From IMG/VR virus record IMGVR_UViG_3300032562_000089, positions 1 through 37,797 of that record: a stretch of DNA of 37,797 bases; one strand, 5' to 3'. Position 1 is the stretch's first letter, and each line of letters opens with the position of its first letter. Source of the DNA: a virus. Both the position numbers and the translations under genes were made by a program. The notes under the pieces were generated by a model. That model had not been told where the DNA came from, made no database searches, and saw only the letters and a program-made list of their open reading frames with translations. This document shows positions 24,844 through 29,804 of this stretch, piece after piece.

Positions 24844-24969
24844 TCAGGGAATACGGAGGGCGATATAGACCAAAAGTCCGACCATCGCGACGAGGAACCA
24901 GAGCGCAAGGTCCGCTTTCTTCTCGATCGCGTTTAAACGCTGGATCTGGTCCCGGCCCGAATCGCCCAT
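24844..24969 (-). CDS. Small membrane protein downstream of the repressor (41 aa)
   Basis: ATG at 24969 lies 2 nt after the repressor stop (TAGCTATG); the frame ends TGA at 24844. The product is MGDSGRDQIQRLNAIEKKAD then LALWFLVAMVGLLVYIALRI, a short charged head and one membrane helix. It would be co-transcribed with the repressor from its own promoter and so expressed in lysogens. Small membrane proteins in such positions are often superinfection-exclusion factors, which is a hypothesis here. It contains one of the GTTTAAAC sites (RLNA). Confidence 0.65.
   Translation of the reverse strand: MGDSGRDQIQRLNAIEKKADLALWFLVAMVGLLVYIALRIP
24930..24937. repeat. GTTTAAAC site 3 (GCGTTTAAACGC)
   Basis: A 12-bp perfect palindrome inside the 41-aa membrane protein gene, read on the coding strand as CGT-TTA-AAC-GC, peptide RLNA. 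Confidence 0.55.
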
Positions 24970-24971
24970 AG

Positions 24972-25289
24972 CTAATGCCCCTTGGCGACCAGCCGGCGAA
25001 CGATATCGGCCGCCATGTCTTGGACGTCCTGCGCCTGGCCTTTCATGAGCGAATCGAGGCTCGGCTGGCTCGGAACGCGCCAGAGGTCGCCGGGCTCGAT
25101 TCCGAGCGCCTCAGCGTACGCGGCCTGTTTGTCCGGATTCACGCGCCGCGGCTCGCGCTCCCAACGATAGACCGATTCACGCTCGATCCCGAGCCGGCCG
25201 GCGACTTGTTCCGGCGATAGTCCGACGTACTCGCGCCATTCCTTGAGGAACAGCCGGCGGGCGACCGTTTTGTGGATGCGTGTAACCAT
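24972..25289 (-). CDS. CI-like repressor, XRE helix-turn-helix protein (105 aa)
   Basis: From ATG 25289 the protein is 105 aa with an XRE-type helix-turn-helix (about 22-60: YVGLSPEQVAGRLGIERESV, YRWEREPRRVNPDKQAAYAE). A C-terminal helix (LMKGQAQDVQDMAADIVRRL) could mediate dimerisation. An upstream start at 25325 would put coding sequence over the predicted promoter and an operator, so 25289 is preferred. A TATGAT -10 ends 6 nt before it, so the mRNA would be leaderless, as for lambda cI from PRM. Flanking operators suggest it shuts off the leftward and rightward promoters. There is no LexA-type autocleavage domain, so induction must work otherwise. Confidence 0.78.
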   Translation of the reverse strand: MVTRIHKTVARRLFLKEWREYVGLSPEQVAGRLGIERESVYRWEREPRRVNPDKQAAYAEALGIEPGDLWRVPSQPSLDSLMKGQAQDVQDMAADIVRRLVAKGH

Positions 25290-25298
25290 CTTGGTATC
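25282..25298. promoter_or_regulatory. Degenerate operator over the repressor start
   Basis: GTAACCatcttGGTATC keeps the left arm and GGT of the operator consensus. It covers the first codons of the repressor and its -10, and could give negative autoregulation. Weaker than the other five. Confidence 0.35.
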
Positions 25299-25325
25299 AT
25301 ACCCCGCGCGACGGCTTCCCGTCAT
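25296..25325 (-). promoter_or_regulatory. Repressor promoter (PRM-like)
   Basis: On the - strand TATGAT (25301-25296) with a weak ATGACG (25325-25320) 18 bp upstream. Transcription would start at about 25289, on the A of the repressor ATG. A weak -35 next to an operator at 25325-25341 is what an activator-assisted maintenance promoter looks like. Confidence 0.5.
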
Positions 25326-25341
25326 TGACCGGGGCGGTTAC
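25325..25341. promoter_or_regulatory. Operator OR-like, repressor side (TGACCGgggCGGTTA)
   Basis: TGACCG and CGGTTA flank GGG. It adjoins the -35 of the repressor promoter and lies 34 bp centre-to-centre from the operator in the rightward promoter. Confidence 0.7.
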
Positions 25342-25348
25342 AAGCCTC

Positions 25349-25377
25349 TTGACGGCCAGTGACCAAATCGGTTACAA
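25349..25377 (+). promoter_or_regulatory. Rightward regulator promoter (PR-like)
   Basis: TTGACG (25349-25354) and TTACAA (25372-25377) are 17 bp apart. The start point would be about 25384, the A of the Cro-like ATG, so this mRNA too would be leaderless. The operator at 25359-25375 fills the spacer. Confidence 0.6.
25359..25375. promoter_or_regulatory. Operator OR-like, Cro side (GTGACCaaatcGGTTAC)
   Basis: Arms GTGACC and GGTTAC pair 5 of 6 around AAATC, the same centre as OL1. It lies within the rightward promoter spacer. Confidence 0.75.
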
Positions 25378-25383
25378 GGCGGC

Positions 25384-25614
25384 ATGGCAAACGCCCATCC
25401 GCTCCGGACCTATCGTGATAGCCAGTCTCCGCGGCTCACCCAGGGAGAGCTTGCAAAGAAGCTGGGCGTGTCGCGCACGACCGTTGCCAGATGGGAAAGC
25501 GGGACGCGGCAGGTTGATCGGCAATTGGTGCGATCCGTCGCGGAGGTCACAAAACTGGCGCCGGCGACGCTGCGCCCGGACCTCGCAGAACTGTTTGAGC
25601 AGGCTGCCGCATGA
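25384..25614 (+). CDS. Cro-like helix-turn-helix regulator (76 aa)
   Basis: The 76-aa protein is almost entirely one XRE helix-turn-helix domain: LTQGELAKKLGVSRTTVARW (about 18-37), then ESGTRQVDRQLVRSVAEV. It is divergent from the repressor and separated by the operators, the classical Cro position. The predicted promoter starts transcription at the ATG itself. It would bind the same operators and favour lytic growth. It converges with the 81-aa gene on the other strand, with 5 nt between stops. Confidence 0.82.
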   Translation: MANAHPLRTYRDSQSPRLTQGELAKKLGVSRTTVARWESGTRQVDRQLVRSVAEVTKLAPATLRPDLAELFEQAAA

Positions 25615-25619
25615 GCGCG

Positions 25620-25865
25620 CTAGTTCGCCGATCGTCTGTTGGTGACCGCATCGGCGATCTGTCGCATGGCGACCTCCAGCGCATCGCGCGGCCAGACCGC
25701 GGCGAAGGTCGGCACCGGATAATCGAGGCGGACGTTTTCCACGCTGGATCCGAAGTAGAAGCGCACACAGGCGCCCAGATCCTGCGCCACAAAAAGGCGG
25801 TTGACGAAAAATTCGGGCACAATCAGCCCGTCGAAGGTGGTCGTGTCGTCCGTCGCCCGGCCCAT
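25620..25865 (-). CDS. Conserved-looking protein of unknown role (81 aa)
   Basis: The product reads GRATDDTTTFDGLIVPEFFV, NRLFVAQDLGACVRFYFGSS, then VENVRLDYPVPTFAAVWPRD and a helix. ATG at 25865 has GGTGA 5 nt upstream; GTG at 25874 is an alternative start adding three residues. The aromatic, strand-rich composition is protein-like, whereas the + strand reading here is arginine/histidine-rich. It lies on the - strand inside the otherwise rightward region and points at the Cro-like gene, so its transcription would be antisense to cro. I do not recognise a family. Confidence 0.6.
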   Translation of the reverse strand: MGRATDDTTTFDGLIVPEFFVNRLFVAQDLGACVRFYFGSSVENVRLDYPVPTFAAVWPRDALEVAMRQIADAVTNRRSAN

Positions 25866-26087
25866 GATTTTCACCGCACGCTGTCACAGAGGGTGTACCC
25901 CCATACTGACGGCTTCGTGCTGCGGTGCAAGCGGACGGCGGCGCGAAGGTTAAAAACTGGCTACTTGCGCCCGCTATCAACATTCCGGTTTTTGCTAAAT
26001 TGTTCAGGCGCTTGGAGTGTGCTAGATACAATCGGCGCGCGATATTGCGGTGCCGTTTCGGCGCTGCAACATGGGGGTAAAGTTGTA
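25866..26087. other. Gap between leftward small genes: candidate promoter and hairpin
   Basis: No protein-like frame is seen in about 220 bp, which is AT-richer than its surroundings. On the + strand TTGTTC (26000-26005) and TAGATA (26023-26028) stand 17 bp apart, a possible promoter towards the replication genes. At 26074-26094 GGGGTAA and TTACCCC form a 7-bp stem with 7-nt loop; it overlaps the stop of the interrupted frame and has no T-tract. Either could be regulatory; neither is proven. Confidence 0.3.
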
Positions 26088-26270
26088 TTACCCCGCGTCG
26101 CCGGACGCATTCCCTTCGGACACGCCCGCATCCCGTGCGCTCGCCCGCACGATTTCGGCGGCGACCAGCAGCAGAATTTCCCGCGCCGCCCGCGCCTTGT
26201 CCTGATCGCTCGCCACATCCGGCAGCGTAATGGCGACGCAAAATCGGATCTAGCATCGCGGGCCTCGCAT
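26088..26270 (-). pseudogene. Small frame interrupted by in-frame amber codon at position 7
   Basis: ATG at 26270 shares its A with the stop of the upstream gene (TGATG). The frame reads MRGPRC, then TAG (26252-26250), then 53 more codons: IRFCVAITLPDVASDQDKAR, AAREILLLVAAEIVRASARD and AGVSEGNASGDAG. The part after the amber looks like genuine protein (amphipathic helix, balanced composition). Either a nonsense mutation, translation from an internal start (GTG in LPDV), or assembly error explains it. TAG ends several other genes here, so general TAG recoding is unlikely. Confidence 0.5.
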
Positions 26271-26482
26271 CACCACCGCCACGAGCGGGCGGCCAATTCC
26301 GAACGATTTTTGTCGAACGAGTGCCGCGCCGGTCGCGCGGGAAACCTGATGACGTTGTCGACCTCGCGCCGCGCCAACGGTTCGTGGTCGATCGAGTGAA
26401 AGCCGGGAACGCAAGACCTATCCCGGCCCGGTAATTCGAGCAGTCGAGTCGCGACCTCCCCAATCGGTTGCCAGTCCTTCAT
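26270..26482 (-). CDS. Small protein divergent from the replication operon (70 aa)
   Basis: From ATG 26482 the product is MKDWQPIGEVATRLLELPGR, DRSCVPGFHSIDHEPLARRE, VDNVIRFPARPARHSFDKNR and SELAARSWRW. The sequence is protein-like and the stop overlaps the start of the interrupted frame. A longer in-frame start lies far upstream opposite the helix-turn-helix gene and is less likely. It stands back-to-back with the rightward operon. Family not recognised; a small regulator or host takeover protein is possible. Confidence 0.55.
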   Translation of the reverse strand: MKDWQPIGEVATRLLELPGRDRSCVPGFHSIDHEPLARREVDNVIRFPARPARHSFDKNRSELAARSWRW

Positions 26483-26543
26483 GGCAAGCAACATGGCAGG
26501 GGAGGTTGTCCAAGTGGGCACAAAGATTGACCGGAAACGGACA

Positions 26544-26912
26544 ATGAGCAGCGCAACCGCAGTCATGGACACCGCCAGGCGCGCCGCCAGCGCCCTGGTC
26601 GAGCGCGAGGAACGACGCACCCGCTCGCGCATGGCGGCATACGAGGCGGTCGCCGCGATGGTCGGCACCTCGGGCGCCTGGGTGCGCAAGTTCGTCAACG
26701 GCTACGCCGGGGCAAAGCCGGGTTTCGTCACCGGCTACAACATTCTGACGCTCTACGGCCGCCTGTGTGGGCGGATCGAGCGCGCCGCGGAAGACGAGCG
26801 CGCGATGGTCGTGGCGCTCAAGGGGCAGATCGATGCGGCTTTTCAAGGCGATCGTGAGTTGGTGGAAATGGCGGCGCGATCGGCGCCGGCTCGAAAGGAA
26901 GATGCGGAGTAG
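26544..26912 (+). CDS. Helix-turn-helix protein, first gene of the rightward early operon (122 aa)
   Basis: From ATG 26544 (GGAAACGG upstream) the 122-aa product has a basic helical start (TARRAASALVEREERRTRSR). A helix-turn-helix-like segment follows (AAYEAVAAMVGTSGAWVRKF about 31-50, then VNGYAGAKPGFVTGYNILTL) and an acidic tail. In-frame ATGs at 26481 and 26493 lie over the divergent gene and lack a good ribosome site. As the first gene before the DnaA-like and replication proteins it may regulate the operon or bind the origin. Similar proteins are found beside replication genes of Hyphomicrobiales phages. Confidence 0.7.
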   Translation: MSSATAVMDTARRAASALVEREERRTRSRMAAYEAVAAMVGTSGAWVRKFVNGYAGAKPGFVTGYNILTLYGRLCGRIERAAEDERAMVVALKGQIDAAFQGDRELVEMAARSAPARKEDAE

Positions 26913-26945
26913 CTGACGCGCTTCACGCGCGGGGGAAGGGGAACG

Positions 26946-27743
26946 ATGCTGATCGAGTACACCGCTCACGAATATGCGAGCGTCGCAGACATGCGACGGA
27001 ATTACGATGCAATCCGCACGCGATTCGCGAGCCCTCCGGTGCAACACGGAATCGAGCCCGAGCAGGCACCAAGCGAAACCGATCCTCCGGGGTCGGACGA
27101 AGGTCCGCCACCCGTCCCCGCGCTTGCTATCCGCGAAATCGTCGATGCCGTCTGTGTCGTCCTCGCGATGCCGCGCGACCAACTCCTGTCCGATATCACC
27201 TCGATTCGCGCGATCGACGGCCGGCGCATCGCCGCCGCCCTGATCGTCCGGCGGCTCTGCATCACGCGCCAGGTCGTCGCCGAGCACTTCGGGATTGTCG
27301 AGGGCGCGGTCTGTTCTGCCCTGACCCGCCTCGACCTGACGATGATCGCGAGGGCCATTCCGCGCAACGCCGATCTTCTCGCCACCGTGCGCGTGGTCGT
27401 CGAGGATTGGAACCTCGATCGGGGCGCGCGGCCGACGCTCACGGACATCAAGCGTGCGGTTTGCGCGGAATTCAAGGTGAGTGCGGTCGAGATAGAGTCA
27501 ATTCGCCGCGACAAGGAAATTGTCGCCGCGCGCATGGTCGCGATGGCAATCACCAAGCGCCTCACGTCTCGATCCTTTCCCTATATCGGCGAGCAATTCG
27601 GCGGCCGTGATCACACGACCGTACTGCACGCCTTCAAAAAAATGCGGCCATTCATCGCCGCCGCTGCGGCCGTCCTGCCGGATACCGCGACGGTCGACGA
27701 GTGGGCGCGAGCCGTCCGCAAGGCTTTGGAGGTCGAGGCGTGA
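26946..27743 (+). CDS. Protein with two DnaA domain IV-like segments, no AAA+ domain (265 aa)
   Basis: Residues 165-245 match DnaA domain IV: LTDIKRAVCAEFKVSAVEIE, MVAMAITKRLTSRSFPYIGE, and the DnaA signature GGRDHTTVLHAFKK at 219-232. Residues 61-130 look like a diverged second copy (IREIVDAVCVVLAMPRDQLL, RIAAALIVRRLCITRQVVAE, HFGIVEGAVCSALTRL) in which the signature is lost. There is no Walker A/B, so it cannot be a DnaA ATPase. It could bind DnaA boxes at the phage or host origin, as initiator helper or competitor. GAAGGGGAACG precedes the ATG; the end overlaps the HNH gene by 4 nt. Family assignment of the second copy is firm, of the first moderate. Confidence 0.8.
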   Translation: MLIEYTAHEYASVADMRRNYDAIRTRFASPPVQHGIEPEQAPSETDPPGSDEGPPPVPALAIREIVDAVCVVLAMPRDQLLSDITSIRAIDGRRIAAALIVRRLCITRQVVAEHFGIVEGAVCSALTRLDLTMIARAIPRNADLLATVRVVVEDWNLDRGARPTLTDIKRAVCAEFKVSAVEIESIRRDKEIVAARMVAMAITKRLTSRSFPYIGEQFGGRDHTTVLHAFKKMRPFIAAAAAVLPDTATVDEWARAVRKALEVEA

Positions 27744-28141
27744 GCGGCGATACCTGCATCATCCCGCTCGGGACGACTGGCGAATATGAGGCCGTTGTGA
27801 GCATCGAAGATTACGCCTTTCTCACGCAATGGCGCTGGAACATCAAAAAATCGACGTGGCAGTACGGCCGCAAGGTCTATGCGCGGCGAAACACCTGGGA
27901 GAACGGCCGGCGCGTGTCGATCTACATGCACAACGTCATCCTGCGGGATCGCATGGGTGCGCCGCAGCCGTCGCCGGATCACGAGGTCGATCACGCCGAC
28001 GTCGACAGCCTCAACAACACGCGCGGAAACCTGTCCTGGGCGACCAAGAGCGAGCAGAACGCCAACCAGCGCCAGCGCATCACCAAGGCTCAAACGGCCG
28101 CCTACGCGGTCGCCTCGGCCGCTGCGGAGGTGCCGTTTTGA
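27740..28141 (+). CDS. HNH endonuclease, HNH_3 type (133 aa)
   Basis: The core reads YMHNVILRDR, then DHEVDHADVDSLNNTRGNLS and WATKSEQNANQRQR, the HNH_3 pattern (H ... VDHxDxDxLNNxxxNL ... N) with His and Asn catalytic residues. The N-terminal part (ECxAVVSIEDYAFLTQWRW-like strands) is usual in phage HNH proteins of this size. Starts at GTG 27740, overlapping the previous stop; ends overlapping a TTG. It could be a homing-type nuclease or act in replication-linked nicking. Being embedded by exact 4-nt overlaps on both sides, it seems a domesticated operon member rather than a recent insertion. Confidence 0.82.
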   Translation: MSGDTCIIPLGTTGEYEAVVSIEDYAFLTQWRWNIKKSTWQYGRKVYARRNTWENGRRVSIYMHNVILRDRMGAPQPSPDHEVDHADVDSLNNTRGNLSWATKSEQNANQRQRITKAQTAAYAVASAAAEVPF

Positions 28142-28356
28142 AACTCTCACTGGCCCAACAGATCGAGGAAGTCGCCCGCGAGCTTGGTTTGCGCAAACAG
28201 GTCTATCCGCGCCTGGTCTCGACCGGGAAGATGCGCCAGTCGGTCGCCGACTATCACACGGCGCGGATGCGCGCCGCGCTTGCCACGCTCGAATGGCTGC
28301 AAAAGAACGAAGCCAGGATCAAGGCTGCGCTCGGTGAAGTCCATGAGCAAGCCTAG
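28138..28356 (+). CDS. Small helical protein (72 aa), TTG start
   Basis: TTG at 28138 overlaps the HNH stop (TTGA). The product is MKLSLAQQIEEVARELGLRK, QVYPRLVSTGKMRQSVADYH then TARMRAALATLEWLQKNEAR, three helices. The RKQVYPRLVxxGKxxxxxADYHxxRMxAALxTLEWL pattern is known from many phage early regions without a function. There is no in-frame ATG before the conserved part, supporting the rare start. It overlaps the next gene by 14 nt. Confidence 0.75.
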   Translation: MKLSLAQQIEEVARELGLRKQVYPRLVSTGKMRQSVADYHTARMRAALATLEWLQKNEARIKAALGEVHEQA

Positions 28357-28573
28357 CCTGCAAGCCCAGGCGCTCGCGGTCGAGCGCGCCTTTGTCAACC
28401 GTCGGGACTTTGCCGCCGGGCTGCGCTCGCTCGTCCTCAAGGGCAAGCGGCCGGCGGACGAGCTCGCCCGGGTCGAACAGCACTTGCACGACCTCGGGCC
28501 GGCGGTCGCCACCATGAAATGGCTGGCGCTCAACGAGGAAGTGATCCGCGCCGCGGTCGAGGGTGGCGAATGA
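28343..28573 (+). CDS. Small helical protein (76 aa)
   Basis: ATG at 28343 lies inside the previous gene and gives MSKPSLQAQALAVERAFVNR, RDFAAGLRSLVLKGKRPADE and LARVEQHLHDLGPAVATMKW, an all-helical 76-aa product. The C-terminal TMKWLxLNExxIRAAV segment resembles the TLEWLxKNEARIKAAL end of the preceding 72-aa protein, so the two small neighbours may be related by duplication or interact. The stop overlaps the methyltransferase ATG (ATGA). Function unknown. Confidence 0.7.
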   Translation: MSKPSLQAQALAVERAFVNRRDFAAGLRSLVLKGKRPADELARVEQHLHDLGPAVATMKWLALNEEVIRAAVEGGE

Positions 28574-29154
28574 AGCGGGTTTCGGCTCACTGGTGGAAGC
28601 GCGCGGACGGCGATCACTACGTCGAGCCGTCGTGGTGCAGCGCCCGGCTGTTCGACGAGGAAGAATTTATCGGCACCATTCAGGATCCGGCCTGCGGGTT
28701 CGGGACGATTGTCAAGTCGGCGGTGGCCGCCGGCCATGCGGCCTTCGGGACCGATATTGCCGACCGAGGCTTTGCCGGCCAGCGCCGGACCGGCGATTTC
28801 CTTGAGCAACGGAGCCGGGTCGCCAACGTCGTCACGAATGCGCCGTTCAACGTGGCCCGCCAATTCGCCCTGCACGCGCTCGAATTGGCGACCGGGAAAG
28901 TGGCGATGATATTCCCTACCGCGCGTTTAAACGCAGCGCATTGGATCGCCGGCACGCCACTGCGGCGGATCTGGCTGTTGTCGCCGCGCCCGTCCATGCC
29001 GCCCGGCCATGTCATCGCCTCGGGCGGAAAGGTCGGCGGCGGCAAGATGGATTTCTGCTGGCTGGTCTGGGAGCGCGGATATCGCGGCCTGCCGGACCTC
29101 GCATGGCTCTACCGGGACCCCCCCCTTGTACGGCTGTCGAAGGGTAGAGCGTGA
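28570..29154 (+). CDS. DNA N6-adenine methyltransferase-like protein (194 aa)
   Basis: The 194-aa protein has SAM-binding motif I DPACGFGTIV (39-48) and a motif-II-like acidic TDIADRG. The catalytic position has TNAPF (89-93) where the family consensus is (D/N)PP(Y/F); the first Pro is Ala. Such single-domain proteins occur in phage early regions and may protect DNA or regulate replication. The altered motif IV could lower activity or shift specificity. ATG overlaps the upstream stop. A run of eight C (29118-29125) near the 3' end is a possible slippage site. One GTTTAAAC site lies in the gene. Confidence 0.72.
   Translation: MKRVSAHWWKRADGDHYVEPSWCSARLFDEEEFIGTIQDPACGFGTIVKSAVAAGHAAFGTDIADRGFAGQRRTGDFLEQRSRVANVVTNAPFNVARQFALHALELATGKVAMIFPTARLNAAHWIAGTPLRRIWLLSPRPSMPPGHVIASGGKVGGGKMDFCWLVWERGYRGLPDLAWLYRDPPLVRLSKGRA
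28925..28932. repeat. GTTTAAAC site 4 (GCGTTTAAACGC)
   Basis: A 12-bp palindrome in the adenine methyltransferase-like gene, coding ARLNA with CGT-TTA-AAC-GC, identical over 11 bp to sites 2 and 3 on their coding strands. Confidence 0.55.
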
Positions 29155-29804
29155 TGGCGGGAACCATGCGAGTGCTGATCGCCTGCGAGTTTTCCGGGGT
29201 CGTGCGCCGCGCATTTGCTGCGCGCGGACACGACGCCTGGTCGTGCGATCTGCTTCCCTCCGAGGATCGCAGCAACAAGCACATCATTGGCGACGCGCGC
29301 AACCTGTTGAATGACGGGTGGGATCTGCTGATCGTCGCGCACCCGCCATGCACGCGGTTGTGCAAGTCGGGCCTGCGCTGGCTCCATGCGCCGCCGAAGG
29401 GCCTCACCCTCGATTCAATGTGGCGCGACCTCGACGACGCCGCAGCCTTGTTCTCGGCATTCTGGAATGCGCCGATCGAGCGGGTGGCGGTCGAGAACCC
29501 GTTGATGCACCGGCATGCGCAACAGCGCATCGTCAACTGGCGGCCTCCATCCCAGACGGTGCAGCCATGGCTGTTCGGGCACGGCGAAACCAAGGCAATC
29601 TGTCTGTGGCTGCGGAACCTGCCGGTGCTGGTACCGACGAACGTCGTCGATGGCCGTTCCGAGCGCGTGCATCGCGCTACCGGATGGGGGAGGCACGCCG
29701 CGACTCGGTGGCGCGAGCGGTCGCGATTTTTCCCCGGCATCGCCGAAGCAATGGCGGATCAGTGGGGAGATATCGGAGAGACGGCGGGAGAGGCGGTAGC
29801 ATGA
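29154..29804 (+). CDS. Cytosine DNA methyltransferase-like protein (about 216 aa)
   Basis: The product contains VLIACEFSGVVRRAFAARGH (SAM-binding start), SCDLLPSE, then VAHPPCTRLCKSGLRW with the PPC catalytic Cys, and VAVENPLMH (ENx motif). These are the landmarks of short phage proteins related to C5-cytosine methyltransferases. It is short and I see no target recognition domain, so specificity and activity are uncertain. ATG 29154 shares its A with the previous stop; GTG 29151 and ATG 29166 are alternatives, and family members often start at the latter. It overlaps the O-like gene by 4 nt. The pair of methylases suggests defence evasion or DNA marking. Confidence 0.72.
   Translation: MAGTMRVLIACEFSGVVRRAFAARGHDAWSCDLLPSEDRSNKHIIGDARNLLNDGWDLLIVAHPPCTRLCKSGLRWLHAPPKGLTLDSMWRDLDDAAALFSAFWNAPIERVAVENPLMHRHAQQRIVNWRPPSQTVQPWLFGHGETKAICLWLRNLPVLVPTNVVDGRSERVHRATGWGRHAATRWRERSRFFPGIAEAMADQWGDIGETAGEAVA

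Noticed and set aside
25271-25279. DnaA-box-like TGTGGATG near the repressor start
   Set aside because: It differs from the TTATNCACA consensus and is single; not enough to link it to the DnaA-like protein.
25611-26399. A 262-aa + strand frame after the Cro-like gene
   Set aside because: His/Arg-rich composition and no start signal; it is the shadow of small - strand genes that read as better proteins.
26527-26541. TGACCGGAAACGG, similar to the operator, before the rightward operon
   Set aside because: Spacing between arms is one base too long and the right arm is broken; too weak to call an operator without binding data.
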